Below, piece after piece: positions 28,119 to 40,314 of a stretch of DNA of 64,000 bases. Source of the stretch: Plantago ovata (Eukaryota; Streptophyta; Magnoliopsida; Lamiales; Plantaginaceae); the NCBI GenBank assembly GCA_028274465.1, contig CM051455.1, positions 49,267,351-49,331,350 on the forward strand, written 5' to 3'. The notes under the pieces are model-generated. The model did no database searches. It had not been told where the DNA came from and saw only the letters and a program-made list of their open reading frames with translations. Numbering within the stretch: the stretch's first letter is position 1; each line of letters opens with the position of its first letter. The position numbers were made by a program, and so were the translations under genes.

Positions 28119-30384
28119 CGGAAAGCTGTTGTTTGGTACTGTGGTGTGATGCTCTCTACTCTTCTTCTATTCTCTCTCCTCCAGTGATTATTTTATCTTA
28201 TTCTAAAAGTATTTATTTTATGTTTGTTTTTGTGTTCTGTTTCAGTTTTGTAGTTAGTGTGGGTAAAAAAGGTGAAGAGAGAGAAAGTGAGTGTGACTGT
28301 GTGAGTGAGGTGAAGGAGTGAAAGGAGAGACTGACACGTTAGGGTACGAATTTTGGGACGTGGGATGTGGATGTGCCGTTGTGGGGAACAAATTGTCCTT
28401 CCATTTCTGCCCATCAATAAATATGATCAGGGTTTAATTTGTGTGCTTCATTAATGTTAACTCACTCTATTATGGTGTTTAACTTTTCACATGCATAAAA
28501 GAATCTGCTCATATGGTTTTTGAAATATTTATTACATTTTCTTCCTACGTTTTACTCAATTCGATTAATTAGTTTATAAATTAAAAATTTTGACGAATTT
28601 TTTTCACAAATTACTTTTAAATTATAATTTTTTTTATACATTGTAAAGAATCTTATTTAATTTTGTTGACTTTTTTATTTTCAATTTAAAGTAAATGAAG
28701 TAATATTTTAAAATTTAGTAATCAAAGTTTGAATTTTTTTTACTTAAAAACTTAACTTATTATGAGATGAAAAAAGTAATATATTCTTTAAGGGTTTAGT
28801 TTTTTTAGAATTAAAATTTTGTTTACTTATAATAGGCATTATCACTAAACTAAACACTATTTTTTTAGAATAAAAGGTGGTTGTATTCATAACCCAAAAA
28901 AAGAGCCAAAATCAAATATAAAAGATTTAAATATTTGGGTAACCTATTTAGAATTTACTCACTCCGATCCATTCATTTAATTAGGTTTTTTTTATGTACA
29001 AGTAATTTTATTTTAAATTCTACAAATCAAGCAGATATGAAGTACTATTTGAAACTAGTGAGGAAAACAAACATATTATAAAAATAATTATTGGAATACT
29101 TGATTTGTCCTCTTAATGAATGGAGTGTGTAATGTGTTGAGCTCTCATGGATTTAGAGTCGAGCATTAACGACCGCTCGGCTCGCTAAGGTTCAAACTCG
29201 GCTCTATCAATAAGGTATTGGAATCGAATTCAAGCCTAATATAACATTTTATTAACGAGTCGAGTTTGGCTCGTCTCGAACATACTCGTAAAGGCTCATT
29301 AAAATTTGTGATTTTAGAATTAGATTTGATTGTTTATGTTTTCATTTTATTAGTGTTTGATGGCTTTTATGATTTGAAATATTGATTGTTAATGAGTAAT
29401 CCTGAATACTTGAATTTCGATATCTTATTTCAAATTTGTTACATATATTTTTTTACATGGTCTCGATTCGAGCTAGAGTTTGATTTTAGCTCGTTACGTA
29501 AACAAGCAGAGCTTAGGCTCGGCTCGATTGTTAACGAGCTCGAGCCGAGCCGAGCAACACTCAATTCGGCTCGGCTTGCTACAGAGCACTATATTTAACA
29601 TATGTTTTGAAATCCGGATCCTCAGACCACCATCTAGAACGGATTAGACACATTTGACCATAGTATAAAAGCTGGCTTCATTTGCACCCCTACACCCAAG
29701 TTTCAGGCCGTGAAGGGATCTGATTTTCTGGCCCCGCCGATTTTAAAACATTTAACACTAACATTAACTAACAATTTAACACACCCACTTTAACAGCAGT
29801 TCTTTATAAATACCCTACGTAACTAACCCACATTTCACTATTCTTATTCCACCGGTGATTAACAAACATGACGTATAAATTAATCAATGGGTACCCAAAC
29901 AATTTGGCCGGTTTATTAAAGTTAGCGTCGCGTCACACCAATCTCCACTTTCACAAGGACAATTGGCCATGGGCAACAAATAGATTGTTAGCCTCAGTGG
30001 AAATGAGTCATTTGATGACAGCACTACTTCCTTTTTCTATTGCAGCATAATCCCTTTCTGCTCATGATTCATTGGCATCAACTGATGGAGAAAGAAAGCA
30101 ATATAAATGGGGCGAGCATTATTCCCTTCCCGGGCAACATTTTCTCCCTATAAACAGAATACAGAGTACCTTAACATGATTAATGACTAAGATTCCACAA
30201 GTTTGCTGCATTACATTGAAGTTAATGCTTGGTTTTCGTCAGTGAAATGCTTAGACTTAGGAGACAAATTATGGTTAACATAATCGAGTTGCTGCTTTGT
30301 CACACTGATTACAACATCCCACAAGCAAGAGCAAACATAAGAACACGAGGTTGAAAGTCATAAGATCTCTTTTACAATGTTTAA
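28119..30384. other. AT-rich intergenic DNA with an inverted-repeat element
   Basis: 28119-28420 should hold the F-box gene promoter (a CT-rich leader on the minus strand). 28450-29120 is AT-rich with no gene. 29155-29590 contains GAGCCGAGC/GCTCGGCTC blocks in both orientations. A TATA-like TTTATAAATACCC near 29805 precedes a 60-codon ORF at 29868 that matches nothing I know. The PRP18 3' end begins at 30384. Confidence 0.45.
29155..29590. repeat. GC-rich inverted-repeat element
   Basis: The left end has GTCGAGCATTAACGACCGCT and CGGCTCGC. The right end has GTTAACGAGCTCGAGCCGAG and CCGAGC, largely the complement. Such GAGCCGAGC repeats are common in plant intergenic DNA. No TSD or protein was found, so the class is unknown. 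Confidence 0.45.
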
Positions 30385-33300
30385 TTATTCATCTTTTGGG
30401 GCAGGCATCAAAAGAAGCGTCTCCTCAGCATGTTGCTTTACTCCAGAAAACCTCTCCTCTGATAATAGTGATTGAGGTTGCTTTCCTCCAGAAAACCTCT
30501 CCTCTGCTAATAGTGATTCCAAATCACTACCGTTTGCCAAGCTGTTAAATTCAACAGCTTTGGATGGAAGAGTAGGATAACGCCGTTGTGCAAATGTCAT
30601 CAATCTCCTTACAGATTGCAAATACTTACGAGTGGTCTCATCATTCATGATGTGTGCCACACTGTTTGTATGAATCTTTTCACGAGCTGATCTTTCGTGA
30701 ATACCAACCATAGTAACTCCAATGGGCCACGGAGCATTTCCAATTGCAAGTTTAATATAATGACCCATTGCCGCCAAGTAGTCACGCTCGATGCAGCAAT
30801 TGACAATGTACATCAGTGCTTGGCGTATATCATCAGGCAGAACCTAGAAGAGATAAAACATAAAATGCAAGCCATTAATATCAGGCAACAATTATAAACC
30901 ATAAACAACGAGTACTAAAAAATCGTAAGTATGTAATTATGCACATATGAGCATCTAGTTTTGTTTCTTGCTTGACGTAACTTGAAGAAAGCATTTATAC
31001 ATAGCTGAACCTAACAAATGCTTAGTCTTAACAAAAGCCAAATGCAGCTACAGAAAATCTGGGGGGGGGGGGGGGGGGGGACAAGAGGACTATACTCGAT
31101 AGAAAATCATATTACATAAATATTTAGGGGTAAAGAAAAAGACACAAAACAACATATTATGTACACAATCCAATGTCTTTATTTCTTTTCACTTGACCCA
31201 AAAATCCAGGACTCACTGCATAACATGAACATGAAAACAAGCATATCTGCCATCGAGGGAAGATTATAACTTATATGACATTACTTCTATGACTGTTCTA
31301 TGTTTGTGATAATAACTGCAAGACTGAGGGCAAGTTCACTTTTACATCTCTACTTATTCCAAAAATCAAATAATAAGAACAAGGCCGACTACACAGAAAT
31401 TGTTTATGCGGGACAAAGAATGTTTTATCGAAGCAGAAATTTGTTGTCTATAGATCATCAGTTCATCACAGATCCAGATCAGTTTAATAACTTCACCGTA
31501 GTTATCCTGTGTTAATACACTTAGGTGTCTGGCACCCCACACTCATTGTCTTAAGGAATATACTGCCAACCCTCTAACATGGTCAAATACCTTTTGACAC
31601 CATACTGGTAGAAGCTTCACCGTCTAATAAAAGGAATTGTAAGGAACAAATATCAGAAAAGGACACAATCGTAATGGTTGTGGCTGCTGTCAGGAATGTG
31701 CTGCACTTCACTTGCAAGGTGGACATGATATTAGAATAGATACTATGTAGCTTTTTACTTTGATGATAATGCAGTGTGAACCCCTATCAAACCAACCCCT
31801 ACCACCTCCCTCCTAAACACCTACATGTACACCCCGAGAGAATTAAATACAAATAATAGAATTTGAAAAAACAAATTTGTTGAAATTTGTGTTGCATCAG
31901 GGGTGTATGGGTGGTATATGAATGTTAAGCACTATTCTATATACTCAAGCAAAGCCAATGTACCACCCCACGCAACAGAAGCTCATTGCACATGACTGAT
32001 CTACACCACCTTCTTGAACTACACTACTACTAGCATGAAGGCAAAGACGAAGCAAACCTCAGTACATAAACATCTACTTCTTAAACATCAACACATTGAA
32101 ATGCATTGCGGGTACATATACAACTAATGGTGTGGCATTAACATCTAAACTTTTATGCCTAAGGCACTCTAAACACTTCACCAGATGACTTCACCTAGAC
32201 CAAAATTACGTAACACGATTTTTAGGTAACCAGAAATTGTTATATAGGCTTCCCCTAAATTCATTGATAGGTAGAGTTTTTCCAAACATGTTTAAGTGTA
32301 TAACAAAACCAACATAACAAAGATATAATCAAACCTCTACAAAATCAAAAGCCTAAAAGTGATAGGAGTCTTTCATGCCTATTCCCAAACTGATTTCAAT
32401 CTTTATATTACTATAGTTCTTCTATACTTAAAACACTCAATGTTTATATTACTATATAGCTCTTCTATACTTAAGCACCCAATCGTTCTTCTACGCACAG
32501 ACAAAAGATAAGCACCCTAACTGAGTGAACTGTATGGAACAAATATCAAAACACTTTGATCTCATGGTACTAATTGCATTATCAAACTTGGTGAAACATT
32601 AAGCAATATGATAACTAACATTTCAATCAGTAACAAAAACACTAAACTCACCTTCTTCCTGCAGAACATGAACATCGGGTGCAAATACCGAGCACACTGC
32701 TTAAACGTAGCCACGGTCGACTTCCCTTTCGCGGTCCTCTTCTCCAACTCACTCATCTCATCCAGCTCCTGATTCCACTCATTCAGCAGCTTCTTAAAGA
32801 AAACCAAAATCTTATCCTCGTCACACAGCTCCGCAAAATTGGCCTTCATTATCTTCAAATCCTTATCATTATCAAGCCCATTCAACTCGTCGCCACTCAA
32901 ATCCTCATCCCTTCCCCCACCTTCCTTATCCTCACCCCCATCATCCACCCGTTTCCTCTTCCTATCACTCGAGATCCCCGATTTCTGCCGCCTCTTCAGC
33001 TCCACGATATCGCGCAAAAAGTCATTAGTCTGCCCTTCCGTCATATCATCATCTACTTCAAACATTCCGGTCTTAAGCACAGACTTCAACCGGTCAAGCC
33101 TCGCCTCATCATCTTCCCCAAATAAGGTCACTGGCTGCTTCAAAAATCGCAACCGGCGAATGACTTCCTGTTTGGGGAGATTCAAATCGTCTATATTCTT
33201 CTCTTCGGCGAGCGTTTTAGTAACTGAGGCAGATTCGGGCTTAGATTTGGGAATATCTAGCTTCGAATTCGAACTGGACGACGATTTAGGGTTATCGTCG

Positions 33301-33485
33301 TTCTGATCCTGTCGTAATTGCTTCTGGCGGAGGGCTTTGGCCTCCGCTTCGCGTTTCTCTTCTTCACGGAGCCTTTGCTGGCGTTTCTGCTCGATTTCGG
33401 ATCGCTTGAAGAACTTCTTCTTACCGCCGAGATCCTGTGCGAGGCTTTCCCTCTTCTTCTTCATCTCTTCCTTTAGGATATCCAT
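30385..33485 (-). CDS. PRP18: Pre-mRNA-splicing factor 18 (PRP18)
   Basis: Two exons, 33485-32652 and 30843-30385, with a 1.8-kb GT-AG intron, encode 430 residues, near the length of plant PRP18. The protein acts in the second step of splicing with the U5 snRNP and Slu7. Residues 1-60 are a highly charged helical region (MDILKEEMKKKRESLAQDLG). About residues 101-140 form the SFM/PRP4-like motif (LPKQEVIRRLRFLKQPVTLF, GEDDEARLDRLK). The Prp18 domain fills about 240-400 (ARYLHPMFMFCRKK, then VLPDDIRQALMYIVNCCIER, YLAAMGHYIKLAIGNAPWPI, GVTMVGIHERSAREKI). The C-terminal tail has a short internal duplication. The start follows CCATGG context. The intron carries a G20 run (31062-31080). Confidence 0.95.
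31062..31081. repeat. Poly(G) tract in the PRP18 intron
   Basis: About 20 consecutive G lie on the plus strand inside the single intron, giving poly(C) in the pre-mRNA. Confidence 0.85.
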
Positions 33486-33841
33486 GGTTCTGTGATTTGA
33501 GTTTTGGCTAGGGTTTCTATACGGGGGTGTCTATATGTGAAAAAAGAGATTTGGGAAAGATGAACTCCAGGAAGAAAGCTCTTTTAGCGGGTCAGGTCAG
33601 GATATGTCAAACCGGGTTATTTAAACTGACTTTGAAATTTGACCCAAAATGTTTTTTTTCCCCTCCCCTTTTAGCCTCATCTACTCAACTTCGAATTCAG
33701 ATTTCAGATTTCAGATTTCGGAGTTTCTTCACAAAATTGTTCCTTAACCGAATCCGAATTGGACCTGATGGTAGTCCATCAGAAATTCAGAATATTGATC
33801 CGAGATTCGATTTGTAACCACCCGAATTCATTCGATCTAAC

Positions 33842-34067
33842 ATGATCCAAAATCATTAAATTCGAAATAAATTTGGCCTATTTTTAATTTGGTCTCAAAT
33901 GGCCCGAATGACATCCACAACGTGATCAAGTTGACTTATTATTATCTCAATTATATGATCCAAAATCATTAAATTCGAAATAAATTTGACTTGATTTTAT
34001 TTGGTCTCAAATGGCCTGAATGACCTCCACAACATGATCAAGTTGACTTATTGTTATCTCAATATTT
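33842..34067. repeat. Tandem duplication, 2 x 113 bp
   Basis: ATGATCCAAAATCATTAAAT starts at 33842 and again at 33955, and the two units continue alike through GGTCTCAAATGGC and GTTGACTTATT. The repeat separates the PRP18 promoter from the 3' end of the first CPS gene. Confidence 0.85.
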
Positions 34068-34092
34068 TGTTTTGTTGGGTTCATTTGCAGAA

Positions 34093-37000
34093 TCAGACTA
34101 CTCTTTCAAAGAGTACTTTGGCAATGTGGAAGTTGATAGTTCCTGTATTACAATATGCAGCATAATAGAAGCTTCTAGCTACAACAAGAAAGTTTTGCTT
34201 CGCATGGCGAGGTAAGTCATTTGGTGATTCTGTCAGCACTAGTTTCACTAGCTCTTGCATATCTGATTCAATCTGGACCGATGTGATTCTTACCTCATCT
34301 GTCAGGTTCATGTTGGTCCTTTGTGGCTGTCAAAATTGAAGAGATATTATCAATAGGTCCATTAAATTATGTAATGCTCTAAGGAGAACGAAAATCATGG
34401 CAACCTTGTTCCTTACTTTTTCTAGTTGAAATGCACGGAGTTGATGGCATACTCTGTTCGTTACCTCCATGAGTTGTTGATACTTAGGGTGCATAGTTGA
34501 TATCTCATATGCTACTAATTCACTGCAAGAACCATCCCCGGAACACAGATTTATTGTACTCACGAGCAGCTCTCCATCACCTTGCCCCCCACCTCCCATT
34601 TCCCATGTTCTCAACCATTTCAGCCACTGCATAATAATCAAGTCACACTTATTTAAACCGTAAAATGATTTGACCATCTTACTGTACAATTGGTAGATTT
34701 TGTTGGTTAACATTAACAATGTAATGGGACTGACCGCATGATGGAGTTGTTGATGGATTTCTCTACCATGAGCCATTAAAATGCCAAGTGAGAGCTCATT
34801 TAAGATTCTGAGTAGAGTCCCTACTAGTGTACTTCTTGTTTCGTACTTTACATTTAGTTTCCTGCTCATTTGATATTCCAGAACATTATTCATCAATGGT
34901 GGAAAATGTTCCAAAACTCTTGTTGGCTATATGTAACTGTAATTACCTAGAGCCTTTCCTTGAGTGATGTTCGAATTCGTTTACAAAAGCTTGCTTTTGT
35001 CCCTTGGAGAACATTTGTCTTTGAGAGAATAATGTTACCATCTCCATTAGTATAGTGGTCTTAGTCCAGGCCAGCCGCTCTTGTGATCTCTCTGGTTCAA
35101 AGTCACTTGCAGCAGCTAGAAAGTACGCAAGAAGAAGCCTGTTCTCACTCAAGCCAAATTCTCCAACACTATAGTTTCTGTAGTGCCATCAAGTAAAATT
35201 AACAATTAAGTTGACAATATTTGAACAATTTAAAATCATAATTTAACTAATTAATTAGGAAATCCAAGCCTTACCTTTTAATGCTCTTCCATTCCTGTTG
35301 GTGCAAGGTCTGGCAATTGTTGTAGTCCAGCTTTGCCAGATCAAGATAAGTGTTGTTGTTAACATACGCCATCCTAGTTACAACCAAAAGGAATAAATTA
35401 TGTTAAATTGTACCTAATCATTACAATGTGAAAGTTAGGTGATCAAATAAGTTACCTGTACAGTGCTTTTCCGATCCATACATCATCTTCGCCACCATAT
35501 TGTTCCAAGTAGAATCTTGATTCGACTCGTGGTAGACTTGCATACCATGGTACACACAGTGCGTACCCCACCTACAAGTTTGACCATCAGATGGTGGTTT
35601 TCTCTAGGATGAAAATTAAAGTCGATGATGATGATTTAACATTGTAAATGAGCCACGCGAATAGAATAACACCTCGCCTTTAAGGTCTTTAGAGATAATC
35701 CACTTGTCAACCAACTCATTGCTAACTCTCTTATCTTGTAAAAACTTTGCTGAGAATTGGCGAGCATTTTCCAGAACAACTTCTCCAGGAAACTTCACCT
35801 GAGAGGCTCGGTACAAGTTGTACATTGCACTCACAGCCTCAGTTGACTGTCCTGGAAAGCAAAAGAATTCTCCATCCTTCTCGAAATGCATAAATACATC
35901 TGTATGTAGTAAAGTAATTAACATACTTCAAAAGATTGCATATTGTTACAAACTAGCAAGAAACTCATCATATTTTTGCATGTCATTCCTATGGTTTTTA
36001 TCAATCATCACTTCACATTATTATGGTGTCATGATTTGATCAAATATATTTTGATAACTACCAATACCATGCGCAGTGGCGAATCTAGGAATCTAGGGGT
36101 AGTTTTCGGGGGTTAATTAAAATGTAAAGATGTCATTTTTAGGGGGGTCAAAATACAAAATTTAACTAAAATTATTTTTTTTTAAAGAACTTTTGAAGTT
36201 CAGGGGGGTCCAGTGACCCCACTGAACCCCCAGTGGCTCCGCCTCCATGCGCTTCATTCGTGTAAGTTGGAAGTAAATATTGTACGTACCAGGACAAACA
36301 TTGTAACCGTGCAACCTGAGGAGCCTAAATCCCATTGATGTCTCGTCTATATCCGTAGCTCTTGAATTTCTTCCCCAGCTTATTCCTTCATTGGTCCAAT
36401 ATCTGAAATTTCACAATATTATAGCTAGGTAAGCATCCATTTTATATGAATATAGCTTGTAGTCGAACTTTTACATAGACAGTACTACTATAATTGAACC
36501 TAGCCTAGCTAGCTAGCCTTGGCTGAGTAAGCTCAGTCAAATGTTTGATTATGGAACCACTCCCCAGATCAATGCATGATGACCTATGACCATATGGGAG
36601 TCTTTGTTTACGTATATGCATTTTCAACATTTTTTATCCAATATGGTAGTGGGTTTACACATATAATGAAGTTGAGCTCTTAGTAATTAAGTTTGGAAGT
36701 TACCTATGAACATAATCCATGCACTCTTCAATCTCTGGTTGGAAGTATCGTGAAACTCCAAGCCGTTGCAACCTGTCTACCGCCCACAGATGCTCGAACA
36801 GGTCCACCGGATACACGTTTGGAACTAGATAATTATTGGTTATAACCAGTAATAAATAAAATATTTTTGAAATTAATTACAATAACATTATATCTTTAAT
36901 CCATTTACCTCCCCCATTAAATTTTCGGACAATCTGGTCCAAAAATCGAAAGCAATTATTATCTCTGGTTTGTTGGAGGGCGAAGGCAGTCGAGGCTGGA

Positions 37001-38110
37001 GAGAAGTAAAAAGAGCCGTTGGGCCACTGTAGTTTTAGTAGCTTTTCCCAGTGAAGGCCTTTCAATGCTTCTAAACTAAACAATAATGTTGTAGGCACTG
37101 AATGTAAGATGTCCCCTGGGATCCTGTTGCAACCAGGGGTGAACCCAGGAAAATGTTACACTTGGGTAACTGAAAATAACGCCAATACTACTATAAGTAG
37201 TATATAAGCGTATTAAAGTGAATCGCAATCTTCATATGTACTCTTGTTTCGAACATCACAATCAATCTCATAAATAATATAGATGTAGCTAGTGTCTCAA
37301 GCAAAACTCAAAACATACTTAGTATTACATATATATCTTTGTACCTTGTTAACTTTAAATTTCTTCTGTCATATATCTCCTCCAAGCCTGGAGTATCATT
37401 AGGGATATCAATGCCCAAGTCTTTTGCTACTTCTATAAGTCGCGGTAGTGTCACTTCAAAACCAATTGGCATATGCTCCTCTTTTTGGTTCTCAAGCTTG
37501 GAGATGTTATCTCTAACAAAACAAATACATGAGAAAATGTATGGAAATCATCAAGAACTCTCCCAAAATTTCAAACTTAATATCAGTTTTCCAATACATG
37601 TCATATAAAAGTAGATTGAATGAATTTAACACGACCAACCTCTATCAATTTTGTCAGGGTGCACTTTCCAGGTTGTCAATGCAATTAGACATGCCAATGT
37701 GTTTATTATCCGGTCATAAACTGAAAAGGTACCGTTGTCGCCCCACGAGCCATCTAGTAGTTGGTTGTTGGAAATCCAATCTAGGCTTGATGGAAACTGT
37801 GGCACTCTTCTGCCACTCATATCCTCCACCATCGCGACCCATGCAGTGTCGTAGGGTGACATGCTTATTTGTCCATCATCCATGGAATTCAACATTGATC
37901 GAACCGAATTTATGAGTTCCCTTATCTGACACAACAGAAAGGTTAAATGCCAAGTTATGTGATGAATGTAAAAGATACAATATTAGTTGATATTTTCTCT
38001 GTCCCTTCACAAGTTACTAACACAGCAGATTGTGTTCGTTGACCCTTTAAGGGTTAGTTTGACCACAAACTTATCTTTAAGTCATGACAGAGAAGTAATT
38101 AAAAAATATA

Positions 38111-38166
<56 letters not shown>

Positions 38167-39032
38167 TATATCGGGTTAATTGCAGTTGTCATCCCTTAAG
38201 TTTAGGTCCTCTTCACTTTTAGTCCTCAGTTTTCCATATACAGTCCTATACGCATATACGGTTTGACATGGCACCTAGGTGGAGATGAGGTGGACGCATT
38301 GATATCAGACGAACTGGGATCCGGTCATTAAGAGCGCGACTTGGACGAATTAGTGGTCATGGGCGAACTAAACACGGCGAATTAAGACGAACTAAACTAA
38401 TATTGAGTTTTAAAATTAAAAAAATATATTATAAACCTTGTTAATTCAGTTTATATATAAATATAATTTTAGAAAATACCAAAAATTAAATGAAATAGTT
38501 TCTTTATTAAAATACTAAAAAAAAAAAAGTAAAAAAATAATTTCGGTGAGGCGGAGAGGCTCCGCCACGGTTACGGGGCGGAGCAGATCTACTCCGCCCT
38601 ATAACCACCACTGTTAGGGAAGAGCATATCTGCTCCGCCCTGTAATGGTGGCGGAGAAGTCTGCTCCGCCCCAACAGTTGTGGCAAAGCAGACTGTTCAG
38701 CCCTAACAGTGGTGATCTGCTACGCCACCAGACCTTCCTTCCTTTTTTTTTTTTTTTTATTAAGATTTTTTTTTTGTTAATTATGTGATTATATAAGTTA
38801 AAGAATTATTAAATTCATTTAGTAAATTAGAAATTCTAGTTAGCTATAAGGGAATGACTTGGCAGTGAGTTGGAGATGATTTGGATTTGACATGGAAGAA
38901 CTAGTGCAAAATACGGTGAATTAGGGAGTTTATACGCTGCTTTATACGGTTTGGAGGACTAAATTCTCCAATTCGTTGCAACGGAGGACCAAAACCAAAG
39001 AGGACCACTACTTAGGGGATGAAAACTGCAAT

Positions 39033-39111
<79 letters not shown>

Positions 39112-39784
39112 ATATATATATATGTATATATATGTATATATATACATATATATATATATATGTATATATATACATATATATATATATGTATATATATACA
39201 TATATATATATATATAGCCTAAAACATCAGGTTTTGTACAAAAAATCCTTAGCCTAAAAACCGGTTTATTAGATGCTAGAGGCGTAACCACTGGTACACC
39301 CTCTAATAGAGGATGTGGGGTCCACACATTGGGCCCACCATTTCATTAGAGGGTGTAATAGTGATTACCCCCATAGCATCTAAAAAAGGCTAAAAACCTT
39401 TGTTCTTTACTTGAAAACATTATTTAGTTCTACCTTATCAACTGAATCGTTTTGTGTATTCTCTTCCAAAACCCAAGTAGTACCGGCTTGTTCCGGCACA
39501 CAACTAGGTCTGGATATCTCAGTACATGACTTATGAACACTGGAAGCTGTCATAACACCATATTCCCATTTTGTAAAATGACCTGCACAACATTTACATG
39601 CTATAAACCTGTGGTACTGAATGCAAATAAGTTTAACTTGGAAACAAATTTAAGCTAGAACTAACTTACTAGTATTGGCAAGAGCAAGAGGGCACTTTGT
39701 TTTGGTAACATGTAACATAAGACTGCTGCTTGAGACTGATGTTCGACACTGCAGAGAAGTAGTGAGTAGTGCTGTAAATGCCAT
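34093..39784 (-). CDS. Class II diterpene synthase (CPS-like), DIDE variant, probably damaged
   Basis: Fourteen exons would encode about 808 residues: 39784-39670, 39582-39434, 37925-37640, 37528-37345, 37123-36909, 36824-36704, 36402-36290, 35899-35673, 35571-35456, 35373-35275, 35177-34947, 34861-34735, 34626-34417 and 34326-34093. TPS-c landmarks: [79 protein letters not shown]. No class I DDXXD is seen. The N-terminus is Ser/Thr-rich, plastid-transit-like. The catalytic DXDD reads DIDE, the ent-CPS His is Phe ([10 protein letters not shown]), and exon 5 is 4 codons shorter than in the sister gene. The expected exon 4 acceptor AG reads AT (37529-37530) and no in-frame AG replaces it; other exons are open. 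It may be a young pseudogene, or a diverged enzyme with a sequence error. Confidence 0.85.
36075..36244. mobile_element. hAT-type MITE in an intron of the first CPS gene
   Basis: A 170-bp insert begins AGTGGCGAATCTAGG and ends CCCCAGTGGCTCCGCCT, flanked by a perfect 8-bp duplication CCATGCGC (36067-36074 and 36245-36252). The interior has GGGGGGTC-type blocks. Eight-bp duplications and small size fit a hAT MITE. It lies between exons 7 and 8. Confidence 0.75.
38106..38171. repeat. (TA)n microsatellite, left of the intronic TIR element
   Basis: TA repeats with a few TG/CA interruptions, in the large intron between CPS exons 2 and 3. Confidence 0.9.
38175..39036. mobile_element. TIR element (about 860 bp) in the large CPS intron
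   Basis: The left end reads GTTAATTGCAGTTGTCATCC and the right end, on the minus strand, GTTAATTGCAGTTTTCATCC; the match continues through CTTAAGTTTAGGTCCTCTT versus CCTAAGTAGTGGTCCTCTT. It is bounded on both sides by TA microsatellites, so the target duplication cannot be read. No transposase is seen. The interior carries a cluster of GGCGGAGC/GCTCCGCC hairpins (38545-38725). Superfamily is uncertain. Confidence 0.7.
39037..39213. repeat. (TA)n microsatellite, right of the intronic TIR element
   Basis: About 177 bp of TA repeats, the last third with regular TG and CA interruptions (TATATATGTATATATATACA pattern). Confidence 0.95.
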
Positions 39785-40059
39785 TTTTTCTGAATCTTTG
39801 AAAGTGTTTAAGTTTCATACTTCATTGAAGTCTCTATGTGGTTATATATACTAGTGGATTATAGACTATGTATAAAATGATGTCAATATATAGTATGGAT
39901 GAAAGATTCGTTTGTTCTGTTTTGCAAATTAAACTAATTAATTGATAAAGTCGATGATTAGGTTAATAATAAATTAAACTATTATTTTCATTTCATTTAA
40001 AAACACTACAAATACTTTCGTTCAGTTTAGTTCATATTTTTTCAGACGAAGAGAACATA

Positions 40060-40314
40060 CTCCCTCCATCCCACTGTAATTTACTCAGTTTGATTTTTTT
40101 TTCTTTCAACAGTTTTCAACTTGGACTTTCGATTAATCTTAATTAACTTATAATGATAAAGTATTAGGCGAAATCATATTATGAAAATATAGAACATAAA
40201 TTTTCATAATATAATTTTATTAAATATTTTTTAATTATAGTAATTGGGAGACAAAGTTGAAATATGTTAATCAAAAAAAATTAAAGAGGATAATTTATAA
40301 TGGGACAGAGGTAG
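40060..40314. mobile_element. Stowaway MITE, 255 bp
   Basis: The left end CTCCCTCCATCCCACTGTAA and the right end, on the minus strand, CTACCTCTGTCCCATTATAA form the Stowaway inverted repeat. TA flanks both sides (40058-40059 and 40315-40316). There are no ORFs. It lies upstream of the first CPS gene and is absent from the paralogous relic near 49.5 kb. Confidence 0.9.

Noticed and set aside
29868-30050. 60-codon ORF behind a TATA-like box
   Set aside because: Suggestive context (TTTATAAATACC, then an ATG), but no recognisable family, signal peptide or splice structure; kept only as a note.
32679-33306. 148- and 155-codon plus-strand ORFs
   Set aside because: They are antisense shadows of PRP18 exon 1, with low-complexity Leu/Ile and Ser runs.
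34735-34918. Longer version of CPS exon 12 in the diverged copy
   Set aside because: An upstream acceptor would add 19 residues in frame, but the GAGCAG|G acceptor at 34861 gives an exon that fits the paralogue and family better.
38959-39327. Ile/Tyr-rich ORFs near 39.1 kb
   Set aside because: Same artefact from the second TA tract in the CPS intron.
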